From the NCBI GenBank assembly GCA_029983695.1, contig JASBZB010000016.1, forward strand, positions 1 to 64,000: DNA of 64,000 bases. Direction: 5' to 3'. This document shows positions 8,605 to 16,276 of the stretch, piece after piece (the stretch's first letter is position 1; every line of letters starts with the position of its first letter). The stretch comes from Lutispora sp003527145. Lineage in GTDB: Bacteria; Bacillota; Clostridia; Lutisporales; Lutisporaceae. The notes under the pieces were generated by a model. It had not been told where the DNA came from. It was given only the letters and a program-made list of their open reading frames with translations, and did not search any database. The translations under genes and the position numbers were made by a program.

Positions 8605-9656
8605 AGAAAGCTTATGTAATCTTAGCGATGATAGCTCTGTTGGCCCTTTTTTCTTATGCTTATTTACTGAATCAATATAATCATAATACAGTGGAATTCT
8701 ACTATAATGGTATGATTATGCAGGATAATTTTGAGAGAATAAGGAGTTATAATAAGGGCAGCATTGCAGTTGCTGATTTTATAATGCCTTATCAGGGCAA
8801 TAAGCTTATTATGACTACAGGTCTGGATTTTCTTACTGAAGCAATATCAATGGATAAAGGTGGATTTATATCCGATATCAGCAGAAGGGAGGCCGCTATA
8901 GGGGACAGGGCAGCAGATAAATATTTCAAAAATGGAGATGTAATAGGCAAATATATGGACATTTACGGCAAATCCTATGAAATAAAGGGAGTGATTAAAA
9001 ACAGCAATGAGATTTATATATCCTATGACTCAGGCCTGGAGGATTTGAACTGGGGGAAAAAGGTCATAAAGTATAATCTAAATGATGATGCCCAATTCTA
9101 TCTTGAGATCAATAAAATCCGGGGGCAGCTTAATGCTTTGGGCTTAGACATATATGATGTTGTTATCATCAAGGAAATCATCTATAAATATATGAATATG
9201 CTGATACTTATAGGGATATCTGTTTTAACTTGTTTTGGCATAAGATTCTTCAGGCATTTTGTTAAGCAGATCAAGAACCTTTTAGATGTGTACATGGAGA
9301 GTAAGAACACAGCAGAGCTTCGTGATTTTTTGATGTCCCATGTTAGAGATATTCTGCGTATTATAGGATGGTTACCGGTTATATCGGCTGTCGGTCTTGG
9401 AATTTACGCATTAGTCACTGATTTATATATACCGCCGGCTATGATGCCGGAAAATCTATTTTCACCTTCCAGCTATATAAGAGTGATGATGTTCTATTAT
9501 GATAAATTTGTACTGCATATTGAAAATGGTGTAAGCGGTATTTTGTTAGAAGCATATATGCTGGATTCAATTTTTATATTAGGATTCTTTCTGCTGTTTT
9601 CATTAGGCTGGAAAATCAAATCTCCATGTGATAAAATCTTTGTAAAAGCAGTGTGA
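8595..9656 (+). CDS. Membrane protein resembling a MacB/FtsX-type permease
   Basis: A protein of 353 residues. One N-terminal helix is followed by an extracellular region of about 170 residues and then at least three helices. The extracellular part contains ISRREAAIGDRAADKYF, then GDVIGKYMDIYGKSYEIKGVI, which resembles the MacB periplasmic core (an early acidic/basic stretch followed by a PIGK...G..Y.V.GV pattern). I infer a permease subunit working with the fusion protein at 7309. It is divergent and shorter than typical MacB, and its ATPase is missing here. The start could be ATG 8595 or ATG 8601. Confidence 0.55.
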   Translation: MAMKKAYVILAMIALLALFSYAYLLNQYNHNTVEFYYNGMIMQDNFERIRSYNKGSIAVADFIMPYQGNKLIMTTGLDFLTEAISMDKGGFISDISRREAAIGDRAADKYFKNGDVIGKYMDIYGKSYEIKGVIKNSNEIYISYDSGLEDLNWGKKVIKYNLNDDAQFYLEINKIRGQLNALGLDIYDVVIIKEIIYKYMNMLILIGISVLTCFGIRFFRHFVKQIKNLLDVYMESKNTAELRDFLMSHVRDILRIIGWLPVISAVGLGIYALVTDLYIPPAMMPENLFSPSSYIRVMMFYYDKFVLHIENGVSGILLEAYMLDSIFILGFFLLFSLGWKIKSPCDKIFVKAV

Positions 9657-9704
9657 TATGACGATATTACATATATAAAAAAGCATCAATAATCACACTG
9701 CTTT
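9645..9704 (+). terminator. Long inverted repeat at the end of the transporter operon, possible terminator
   Basis: AAAGCAGTGTGAT (9645-9657) is repeated inverted at 9692-9704, a perfect 13-bp stem around a 34-base loop. The left arm covers the stop codon of the membrane-protein gene. The T run after it is poor, so it may stabilise the message end rather than stop transcription by itself. Confidence 0.45.
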
Positions 9705-9790
9705 AAGCTTTTGAATGAATATGTTATTATGATGCTATACTGGAAGAAGCATGATCTTATTCTTTTTTCTCAGTAGAAAGAGGCGTTTAT

Positions 9791-10762
9791 ATGAAGCGTT
9801 ATATTAAAAAATTCTTTATATATTTTTTATTCTCCATAACTATCTCCGGATTGTGTTTTTTTATATACTTAAAAACTTATAAACCCAAGATTAAGCCGAT
9901 TAATTCTATAGAACCGGTAATTGATTCTGCCGATCAAGAGCTTGACACAGAGCTGGGACCATTAGAAATGGCAGTAAAAAACAGCAATAATATAAACTTT
10001 ATTCTATTGGGCATAGAGAATGAACCGAGAAGTGATGTTATTGTATTTTTAAGTTTTGATCCGGATGATAAAAAAATATCTATGATTTCTATTCCCAGAG
10101 ATACATATTATTATGAAAAAGGATATGAGAAGGGTGATCAAAGAAAATTAAACGCAGTATTTGGAAGAAGCGGTGCACTTGGTACGGCTGATGCTATAGG
10201 AGAAATACTTGCAGGAGTTCCCATACATCATTATATATGCATGAAATATCAAACTGTAGCAGATATAGTTGATATATTAGGTGGAGTGGAGATTGATATT
10301 CCATTTCATATGGACTATATAGATCCTTCGGATAATCCTCCTCTGATTATCGATATTCCAAAGGGCAGACAGAAGCTTAATGGGGAGCAGGCTTTAAAAT
10401 TCCTAAGATGGAGGCAGAATAACGATAAGAAAATAGGATATCCGGATGGTGATCTTGGGAGAATCCGGGCTCAGCAGAAATTTATTAAGGAAGCAATTAA
10501 AAAGTCATTAAATTCAAGCCTTCCAACGGTTATAGAGAAAGTATTCAGTGATGTAGGAACAAATATGACACAAATTGAGGCCCTTTCTTATTGTGTCAAA
10601 GCCATGGAAATTAAAGTGGATGATATCGCTTTGCTATTACTGCCAGGTATGCCGGAGTATCAAAAAATCGATGATGTCAGGTGGTCATATTATTTTTATG
10701 ATAAAGATAAAGTAAGAGATATGATGCTGGGCATATACGGAGTGGAAATACAGAAGCCTTGA
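9791..10762 (+). CDS. LytR-CpsA-Psr (LCP) family cell-wall glycopolymer ligase
   Basis: A protein of 323 residues with a short cytoplasmic tail, one membrane helix (about 7-28) and an extracellular LCP domain. Conserved pieces are the SDVIVFLSFDP strand, the Arg of SIPRDTYY, KLNAVFG, VDILGGVEIDIP and the late FLRWRQN...GDLGRIRAQQ with its conserved Arg residues. LCP enzymes transfer teichoic acid or capsule polymers from a polyprenyl carrier to peptidoglycan. It appears monocistronic. RBS AAAGAGGCG precedes ATG 9791. Confidence 0.9.
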   Translation: MKRYIKKFFIYFLFSITISGLCFFIYLKTYKPKIKPINSIEPVIDSADQELDTELGPLEMAVKNSNNINFILLGIENEPRSDVIVFLSFDPDDKKISMISIPRDTYYYEKGYEKGDQRKLNAVFGRSGALGTADAIGEILAGVPIHHYICMKYQTVADIVDILGGVEIDIPFHMDYIDPSDNPPLIIDIPKGRQKLNGEQALKFLRWRQNNDKKIGYPDGDLGRIRAQQKFIKEAIKKSLNSSLPTVIEKVFSDVGTNMTQIEALSYCVKAMEIKVDDIALLLLPGMPEYQKIDDVRWSYYFYDKDKVRDMMLGIYGVEIQKP

Positions 10763-10787
10763 CACCTATATCGATAAGTAGTATATT
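10759..10787 (+). promoter_or_regulatory. Sigma-A-type promoter of the thiT leader
   Basis: TTGACA at 10759-10764, a 17-base spacer and TATATT at 10782-10787. The predicted start, about 10794, lies just upstream of the TPP riboswitch. The -35 box overlaps the stop codon of the LCP gene. Confidence 0.7.
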
Positions 10788-10811
10788 GTATTTGAATTTA
10801 ATATGATAATG

Positions 10812-10902
10812 TCCGCTAGGGGAGCTTATGCTGAGAGCGTGGTTTATGCCACTGACCCTTAGAACCTGTGTAGTTAATCCTAACGAAGGGAAGCGGTTTC
10901 GG
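10812..10902 (+). promoter_or_regulatory. TPP (thiamine pyrophosphate) riboswitch
   Basis: The Thi-box signature is present in order: GGGGAGC, GCTGAGAG, then TGACCCTTAGAACCTG, then CGAAGGGAAGCGG. The aptamer is followed at 10921 by an intrinsic terminator and then by thiT, so binding of TPP is expected to stop transcription before the thiamine transporter gene. Confidence 0.95.
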
Positions 10903-10920
10903 TTAAGTAGATTTACGCCG

Positions 10921-10950
10921 CCGCAACGCTTGTTGCGGCTATTTATTTTT
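10921..10950 (+). terminator. Expression-platform terminator of the TPP riboswitch
   Basis: Perfect stem CCGCAAC / GTTGCGG (10921-10927 and 10932-10938) with a 4-base loop, followed by CTATTTATTTTT. It sits between aptamer and thiT start, the normal place for an attenuator. Confidence 0.85.
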
Positions 10951-10991
10951 GACCGTCTCCTCCGAGGACATATCAAAAGGGGGTTATTTTT

Positions 10992-11630
10992 ATGAATTAT
11001 TTTACCCAAATATTTAGCGAGCTTAAAGAGCTTAAAGGAGTCACAATTCTGATACTCCTGGTTCTTGTAGGGCTTTCACTATTTTTGGCATACTCATCAA
11101 AGAATAAAAAAACTAATACTAAAATTCTTGTATATGGCGGCCTTTGCATAGCTATGTCCTTTGTATTATCCTATATAAAGCTGTATCATTGGCCACAGGG
11201 GGGGTCAATCACTCCGGGCAGTATGCTGCCCATATTTATATTCGCTTTTATTTTCGGCCCCAGGGCAGGCTTGATTGCCGGTATAGCTTATGGCTTTTTG
11301 CAGTTTATTCAAGGCCCTTATATAATGCATTGGACTCAGGTGCTTTTGGATTATCCCATAGCCTTTGGAGTGATGGGATTGGCAGGGCTGAACAGAAAAT
11401 ATTTGCCTATAAGCGTACTTATCGGAGGATTCAGCAGATTTATGGCTCATTTCATATCAGGATTTGTCTTTTTCGGTTCCTTTGCACCGGAAGGCATGAA
11501 TCCCATATGGTATTCATTTACCGTAAACCTTCCGCTGATGGGTACGGAAACAGCAATCTGCGTTGCAATAGCATTGATACCGCAATTCAAAGCCGCTATA
11601 GAAAAACTCAAGAAAAATGCACTATCCTAG
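10992..11630 (+). CDS. thiT: Energy-coupled thiamine transporter S component ThiT
   Basis: A 212-residue membrane protein with six predicted helices. The thiamine-binding signature regions of ThiT are visible: GGSITPGSMLPIFIFAFIFG near residues 74-93 and GFLQFIQGPYIMHWTQVLLDYPIAF near 104-128. The protein is the substrate-binding subunit of an ECF transporter and needs the shared EcfA1/A2/T module encoded elsewhere. The TPP riboswitch directly upstream confirms the thiamine link. RBS AAAGGGGG precedes ATG 10992. Confidence 0.95.
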   Translation: MNYFTQIFSELKELKGVTILILLVLVGLSLFLAYSSKNKKTNTKILVYGGLCIAMSFVLSYIKLYHWPQGGSITPGSMLPIFIFAFIFGPRAGLIAGIAYGFLQFIQGPYIMHWTQVLLDYPIAFGVMGLAGLNRKYLPISVLIGGFSRFMAHFISGFVFFGSFAPEGMNPIWYSFTVNLPLMGTETAICVAIALIPQFKAAIEKLKKNALS

Positions 11631-11654
11631 AGAGCCTCAGGGCTCTCTTTTTTA
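11629..11654 (+). terminator. Intrinsic terminator after thiT
   Basis: Stem AGAGAGCC / GGCTCTCT (11629-11636 and 11641-11648) with a 4-base loop, then TTTTTTA. It begins inside the stop codon of thiT. Confidence 0.9.
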
Positions 11655-11667
11655 TACCTAAAATTCT

Positions 11668-11695
11668 TTGGTATTCCGAATAAGTCTGATATAAT
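11668..11695 (+). promoter_or_regulatory. Candidate promoter of the CXXC/ferredoxin/selenoprotein operon
   Basis: TTGGTA at 11668-11673, a 16-base spacer and a perfect TATAAT at 11690-11695. It lies upstream of the dispersed repeat at 11736, which would then be transcribed as part of the leader. Confidence 0.55.
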
Positions 11696-11735
11696 GGAAA
11701 CATATAAGTAAGTATATTATTCGAGAGGTTTTTAT

Positions 11736-11815
11736 TGTCATCCTGAGGGTTTAACCCGAAGGATCTTGGACCTATAAGAAATACCTAAGATTCTTCGCTG
11801 GCGTTCAGAATGACA
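11736..11815 (+). repeat. Dispersed imperfect inverted repeat, copy 1
   Basis: The element runs from TGTCATCCTGAGGG to TTCAGAATGACA and can fold on itself (GAAGGATCTT pairs with AAGATTCTTC in the middle). Related copies are at 46570-46672 (opposite orientation) and 54028-54091 (half copy). It has the look of a short non-autonomous, MITE- or REP-like sequence. It codes for nothing and sits between a promoter and the operon at 11869. Confidence 0.75.
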
Positions 11816-11868
11816 TGCGGTGCATGAAATAATGTACGAAATGTATATCAGTTTGGGGGCTTAGTACT

Positions 11869-12003
11869 GTGAAAGATAAATCAAAATATTTATTATTGCT
11901 GGCGTCCTTTGCTTTAATTGCTGCGGGTATTTATAGGGGAGAAGTGGTTGAGGTGCTCAAAAAAGCTATAAATATCTGTTTGGAGTGTATAGGAATTGGC
12001 TAA
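11869..12003 (+). CDS. 44-residue CXXC-containing small protein (CD1871A-like)
   Basis: A short gene that starts at GTG 11869 after GGGGGC. The product has a Lys-rich start (MKDKSKY), one hydrophobic helix (LLLLASFALIAAG) and ends in INICLECIGIG, a CXXC motif close to the C-terminus. This matches my memory of the small CD1871A-type CXXC proteins of clostridia, whose function is unknown. The TAA overlaps the start of the polyferredoxin-like gene, so the two are translationally coupled. A role as a membrane-tethered redox or metal-binding helper is inference. Confidence 0.75.
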   Translation: MKDKSKYLLLLASFALIAAGIYRGEVVEVLKKAINICLECIGIG

Positions 12004-12883
12004 TATTAAAAGAAGGATAATACAGATAGCTTCTACAATTTTAGGCAATGGATATTTTGAAGGCTATGCAAAAGGAACCATATACAGGGGAAAGCTGAAG
12101 TCAGTCTGTTTCCCCGGGCTGAATTGCTACTCTTGCCCCGGAGCATATACCTCTTGCCCCATAGGTTCGCTTCAGTCTGTAGCTGCGGGGCTCAAACACC
12201 AGGTATCCCTGTATGTCATAGGCTTTCTCATGCTTATCGGTACGATAGGCGGAAGATTTGTCTGCGGCTGGTTGTGTCCCTTTGGATTCTTTCAGGAGCT
12301 TCTGTACAAGATACCTGCTAAGAAGCTAAAGCTGCCTAAACTGCTAAATTCCTTAAAGTATTTTTTCCTCATAGTGTTGGTTTTGTTGTTGCCGGCACTA
12401 TTTACTAATGAAGTAGGGATTGGACTTCCCTATTTTTGCAAATATGTTTGTCCGGCAGGAACATTGGAGGCGGGCATACCTCTGACTATAAAAAATGCGG
12501 CTTTACGGGGAGCCATAGGTATCATGTATTATTGGAAGCTTATTCTTCTGGGGGTTACAATCATTTTATCCATACTGATATCAAGGCCCTTTTGCAGAGC
12601 TGTATGCCCATTGGGAGCTATATACTCCTTGTTTAACAGTGTAAGCTTTTATAAAATGAATGTTGATGCAAGCAAATGTACAAGATGTGATATATGCAAT
12701 AAAAACTGCCCTGTAGATATTAAAATTTATGAAAATGCCAACAGCCCGGAATGTGTAAGATGCGGAAAATGTATTGGGAAATGCCCAACGAAAGCCATAG
12801 AATCAGGATTCAATTTAGATAAGAGGAGGAGAGATCGTGAGAAGACTTTGGATATTAGCTGCAGTGCTGATAATTGCCGTTAG
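11996..12883 (+). CDS. Membrane-bound 4Fe-4S protein, NapH/CcoG-like
   Basis: A protein of 295 residues that starts at TTG 11996 inside the end of the upstream small gene. It has four or five helices. Cysteine motifs between helices are NapH-like: CYSCPGAYTSCP, CGWLCPFG, CKYVCPAG, CRAVCPLGA. Two ferredoxin 4Fe-4S motifs follow near the C-terminus (CTRCDICNKNCP and CVRCGKCIGKCP). It should carry electrons across or along the membrane. The overlap of 47 bases with the selenoprotein gene suggests that it reduces the TlpA-like thiol protein outside the cell; this is inferred from context only. Confidence 0.85.
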   Translation: MANIKRRIIQIASTILGNGYFEGYAKGTIYRGKLKSVCFPGLNCYSCPGAYTSCPIGSLQSVAAGLKHQVSLYVIGFLMLIGTIGGRFVCGWLCPFGFFQELLYKIPAKKLKLPKLLNSLKYFFLIVLVLLLPALFTNEVGIGLPYFCKYVCPAGTLEAGIPLTIKNAALRGAIGIMYYWKLILLGVTIILSILISRPFCRAVCPLGAIYSLFNSVSFYKMNVDASKCTRCDICNKNCPVDIKIYENANSPECVRCGKCIGKCPTKAIESGFNLDKRRRDREKTLDISCSADNCR

Positions 12884-13469
12884 CATCTCGGCTTGCGGTA
12901 ATAAAGCACCGGCGGAAGAGCCGAAACAGGAAGCCCAGGAGCCTGCAAAACCTGACGAAGAAACTCAAAAACCGGATCAGCAAGCGAATGCCGGCACCGA
13001 AGAGGAGGAAGCCCCGGCTGAAAGCCCTAAAGAACAGGAAGGAGCATTCAGGATTCCTGACTTTACCTCTGAGGATTTTGAAGGCAATGAGGTTACAAAT
13101 AAATTCTTTGCAGATAATAAGCTTACAGTTGTGAATATCTGGACCACTACCTGACCCTCTTGTATAACAGAGATTCCTGCGTTGCAGGAAATAGAAGATA
13201 AATACTCGGACAAAGATGTCAAGATTCTGGCTATACTCGCAGACAATGAGCTTGAAGCCGGGAAAAAGATATTAGATCAAAAAGGCGGCAAATATACGAA
13301 CATCCTTACAACAGACAGCCTTATAGACGGCTTCCTGGATCAGATAATGTATGTCCCCACTACATTGATTGTAAACAGCAAGGGGGAGATGGTTGGCGAA
13401 ATGATAGCAGGAGCCCGGTCAACGGATGAATTCTCAAAACTTATAGAAGATGCATTAAAAGACTTGTAA
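12837..13469 (+). CDS. TlpA-like thioredoxin-fold lipoprotein with selenocysteine (UxxC)
   Basis: Read through the in-frame TGA at 13152-13154, this is a 210-residue protein. The lipobox VSISAC near residue 20 predicts a lipoprotein on the outer face. A Glu/Pro-rich linker (about 25-70) leads into a TlpA/AhpC-type thioredoxin fold: FTSEDFEGNEV, then VVNIWTTT-U-PSC, then VPTTLIVNSKG with the cis-Pro. The TGA replaces the first Cys of the CxxC active site at residue 106, and a stem-loop follows it. Start GTG 12837 has AGGAGGAGA upstream. The frame continues without other stops to 13469, so a frameshift or pseudogene is unlikely. Confidence 0.88.
13152..13192 (+). promoter_or_regulatory. UGA codon and putative bacterial SECIS stem-loop
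   Basis: After TGA (13152) lies the stem TTCCTGC / GCAGGAA (13174-13180 and 13184-13190) around a GTT loop. Bacterial SECIS elements lie just downstream of the UGA inside the coding region and have a G/U-containing apical loop bound by SelB. The fold was judged by eye only. Confidence 0.6.
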
Positions 13470-13490
13470 TATTTACAAGTCTTTTAAATT
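13457..13490 (+). terminator. Intrinsic terminator after the selenoprotein operon
   Basis: Perfect 13-bp stem AAAAGACTTGTAA / TTACAAGTCTTTT (13457-13469 and 13473-13485), 3-base loop, then an A/T run. The left arm contains the stop codon. Confidence 0.85.
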
Positions 13491-13495
13491 TTATC

Positions 13496-13523
13496 TTGAC
13501 AAAATCATATGAAGATATATAAT
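13496..13523 (+). promoter_or_regulatory. Promoter of the HTH regulator/MFS operon
   Basis: TTGACA at 13496-13501, a 16-base spacer and TATAAT at 13518-13523. The region just downstream has two near-repeats of the form AAAATTAAATTTT and AAAATAAATTTTA (about 13525-13555), which could be an operator for the regulator itself. Confidence 0.7.
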
Positions 13524-13597
13524 AAAATTAAATTTTACAATAAAATAAATTTTAATGATAAACATTAATATATCATCAAACATTTTTGGAGGTTTCT

Positions 13598-14131
13598 ATG
13601 AAAAAAGAAAAAATACTTTCTAATTTGGAGGAAATAAAGGTTTTTACCGACCCTTTCAGAATGAAGATCCTTTTTGCATTGGATGAAGCTCCTATGACGG
13701 TCAAGCAGCTTGCAGATATGCTTGGAGAAATCCCGTCAAAGGTGCATTATCATGTAAAGGAATTGGAGCGCATAGGTGTATTGGAGATTGTGGATAAGAA
13801 AGAGAAGTCGGGTATTGTTGAGAAGTATTACTACCCCACTGCAGAAAGCTTCAGGGTAGAAAAGATAATCATGAAGGAGGAAGGCTGGCAGGAACATATA
13901 GGCAATTTAAAGGATACTGCGTTTAGAAATGCATCAGAGGATTATAGAGACTATCTGAGCAAGAAGAAGGATGATGATAAAGAGATATTCAATTACGGGG
14001 TTATTCACCTGACTGATGAAGAATTTGATGAGCTAAGGAAAAAGATAGAAGAGTTACTAGAGAAGAGCGATAAGCGAAAGGATACAAAAGCTTATACGTA
14101 TGTAATGGGGTTATTTAAAAAATATAATTGA
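13598..14131 (+). CDS. ArsR-type winged-helix transcriptional regulator
   Basis: A protein of 177 residues. The N-terminal helix-turn-helix begins EIKVFTDPFRMKILFALDEAPMTV and continues KQLADMLGEIPSKVHYHVKELERIGVLE, as in ArsR/HTH_20 proteins. The C-terminal half is Lys/Glu-rich and has no recognised ligand motif. ATG 13598 is chosen because GGAGG precedes it. The MFS transporter gene follows 17 bases later in the same direction, so it is probably the regulated target. No metal-binding Cys cluster is seen. Confidence 0.85.
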   Translation: MKKEKILSNLEEIKVFTDPFRMKILFALDEAPMTVKQLADMLGEIPSKVHYHVKELERIGVLEIVDKKEKSGIVEKYYYPTAESFRVEKIIMKEEGWQEHIGNLKDTAFRNASEDYRDYLSKKKDDDKEIFNYGVIHLTDEEFDELRKKIEELLEKSDKRKDTKAYTYVMGLFKKYN

Positions 14132-14148
14132 TTCTGGAGGATTTTGTG

Positions 14149-15387
14149 ATGGAATTCAATGCTGCTGAGACAGAAAAAAGGGGTTATGGAGCGCTGCTTA
14201 AATATAAGGATTTTTTAAAGATCTGGGCCGGAAATACTATATCCAGATTTGGGGATGCCATAGACAGCATAGCTTTTCTATGGATGGTATATAAGATGAC
14301 AGGTTCTACCTTGATGATGGGCACTGTAATGGCAGTTAACGCGGCACCTGCAGTCCTGTTCGGCATGCCGGCGGGAGTATTGGTAGACAGGATGAACAAG
14401 AAAAATGTGATGATTTTTACCGATTTGCTTAGAGGCTTTTCCACGGCTATTATGGCATTTCTTTACATCTCGGATATGGTCAGTCTCTGGCATCTATATA
14501 TCCTGACCTTTATAAATTCATCCTGCGAGGTCTTTGCAAGCCCTGCGAGAGCATCAGTCATGCAGGTATTAGTGGATAAAAAGCACTATCTTCCCGCTAA
14601 TTCACTGCGCCAGGCATCTTCTTCAGCGGCTGAAATCGCCGGTACTGCAGTTGCCGCTGTGGTCATGGGCTATATAGGCATCGGGGCGGCGATATTGATA
14701 GATTCCGCCACCTTCTTTATATCCTCCTTTACCGCAATCATTGCAAGAATAGATACCATCGGCAACAAGGCTATTTCTTTGAACATGAAGCAATTTTACT
14801 TTGAATTCACTGAGGGGATTGCTGTTATAAAAAGCAATATAGTATTATTGGTATCTTTGACCATGGCTTGCCTGGTAAACCTGGTATTAGCTCCTTTTAA
14901 CGTGCTTTTGCCGGTATATTCGGATAAAATATTGATGGCCGGAGAAAAAGGCATGAGCTTCATACTTATGTCATTTACTATAGGAATGATAGCAAGCTCG
15001 CTTCTCATAGGCCAAATCGGCGATAGATTCAAAAGAAGCGCTTTGGTAATAGCGGGTTTCATGGGATTAGGCTCAGGCATGCTGTCCTTCGGGTTTATAA
15101 ATAATATAGAACTGGCTTGCTTTGCGGCAGCAATCGGCGGAGCATTTATCCCTGTGATCAGCGCAGGTTCAATGACGCTTATGCAGGAGTCTACCCCGGT
15201 AGACAAAATGGGCAGGGTATCATCTACAGCAACAACTTTATCCCTGTTAGGGCTTCCGTTGGGTTACGCCGTATCCGGTATAATGGCTTATGGCATAAAT
15301 GTGCTAACAACCTTTAAGCTCGTAGGAGTTATGATCATCATTATTTCAATACCACCTATTTTTATAAAAAAATTCAGACAGCATTAG
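14149..15387 (+). CDS. Major facilitator superfamily efflux transporter
   Basis: A 412-residue membrane protein with twelve predicted helices. MFS marks are GNTISRFGDAIDSIAFLWM in helix 1, the loop 2-3 motif GVLVDRMNKKNV and the repeated GQIGDRFKRS in the second half. This is the DHA/enterobactin-exporter-like type found in Firmicutes. The start at ATG 14149 follows CTGGAGG. It lies directly behind the ArsR-type regulator; a drug or peptide exporter induced by its substrate is the likely role, but the substrate is unknown. Confidence 0.88.
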   Translation: MEFNAAETEKRGYGALLKYKDFLKIWAGNTISRFGDAIDSIAFLWMVYKMTGSTLMMGTVMAVNAAPAVLFGMPAGVLVDRMNKKNVMIFTDLLRGFSTAIMAFLYISDMVSLWHLYILTFINSSCEVFASPARASVMQVLVDKKHYLPANSLRQASSSAAEIAGTAVAAVVMGYIGIGAAILIDSATFFISSFTAIIARIDTIGNKAISLNMKQFYFEFTEGIAVIKSNIVLLVSLTMACLVNLVLAPFNVLLPVYSDKILMAGEKGMSFILMSFTIGMIASSLLIGQIGDRFKRSALVIAGFMGLGSGMLSFGFINNIELACFAAAIGGAFIPVISAGSMTLMQESTPVDKMGRVSSTATTLSLLGLPLGYAVSGIMAYGINVLTTFKLVGVMIIIISIPPIFIKKFRQH

Positions 15388-15441
15388 GCTTTTTCATCTT
15401 CGTATATAAATTATATTTCAGTAGTTTTTTTAATTAATCGC

Positions 15442-15466
15442 GAGATGCAATTGCATCTCTTTTTTT
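15442..15466 (+). terminator. Intrinsic terminator after the MFS gene
   Basis: GAGATGCAATTGCATCTC (15442-15459) is a perfect palindrome followed by TTTTTTTG. Confidence 0.85.
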
Positions 15467-15493
15467 GTTATAATCATTTATGGAGGGGTGTTT

Positions 15494-16264
15494 ATGTATG
15501 AAGATGTAAAAAATGAGATAATGATAGAAAAACATTTTGGATGCCATATTCAGGACATCTCAAAAAATGTTATAATAAGCCCTGTATGGCCTTTATCAGG
15601 TTTTATGGAAAAAGCGGATAGCATAATAAAAGAATTTAAGGGCTGGTATAAAGGCGTCACCCTATATTATCACGGAAAGCCCGTAACTGTGATCCAAAGC
15701 GGCATTGGTGCTCCGATGACCGGCGATTGCGTGATAGCCTTAGGCTATTCCGGTTGTGAGAACATATTTTTCTCAGGCTCTGCAGGTGGTATAAACAATA
15801 AGCTGAACTTCGGAGATATTCTGATATGCAGCAGCGCTGTTATAGGAGAAGGCTTTTCCAGATATCATTCTCAGAATATTGAAAAGGACTGCTTCGGACA
15901 GACAATATCAGGCAATGAAGGGCTGGCTCAGGCGTTATTTCAGCAATCGGTGCCGATTGCTCATTCTTTGGGAGTCGCTGTACATCGGGGTAAAATATTT
16001 ACTACTGATTCCATATTGGGAGAGAACAAGAAAAGCTTTGACTATATGATCCGGAAAGGCTGCGATGCCGTTGAGATGGAGGCATCCTCAGTTTTTACTG
16101 CGGCTAAAGCTATAAAACGCAACGCAGCAGCTCTCATCACGATAAGCGATCTTCCTTTGAAGCGCAGGAATCTCTTTGAAGGGACAGAAGAAGAGGATGA
16201 GAAATACTATAAAAATACTGCATATGCACTTCCCGAAATCTTATTAGAAGCAGCAAGCATATAA
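15494..16264 (+). CDS. Nucleoside phosphorylase family protein (PNP/UDP)
   Basis: A protein of 256 residues of the purine/uridine phosphorylase superfamily. The phosphate-binding region is QSGIGAPMTGDCVIALGYSG, the base-binding core FSGSAGGINNKLNFGDILI, and the ribose-binding Glu lies in AVEMEASSVFTAAK near residue 195. Such enzymes cleave nucleosides with phosphate to base and ribose-1-phosphate. Start ATG 15494 follows GGAGGGG. The FAH-family gene is 12 bases downstream. Substrate preference (uridine, purine or methylthioadenosine) cannot be decided. Confidence 0.8.
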   Translation: MYEDVKNEIMIEKHFGCHIQDISKNVIISPVWPLSGFMEKADSIIKEFKGWYKGVTLYYHGKPVTVIQSGIGAPMTGDCVIALGYSGCENIFFSGSAGGINNKLNFGDILICSSAVIGEGFSRYHSQNIEKDCFGQTISGNEGLAQALFQQSVPIAHSLGVAVHRGKIFTTDSILGENKKSFDYMIRKGCDAVEMEASSVFTAAKAIKRNAAALITISDLPLKRRNLFEGTEEEDEKYYKNTAYALPEILLEAASI

Positions 16265-16276
16265 GGAGGAGTAGAT

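Noticed and set aside
13152..13154. TGA taken as a nonsense mutation splitting a TlpA-like gene
   Set aside because: The frame is preserved, the TGA falls exactly on an active-site Cys position and a stem-loop follows; selenocysteine is the better reading in a genome with grdA and grdB.
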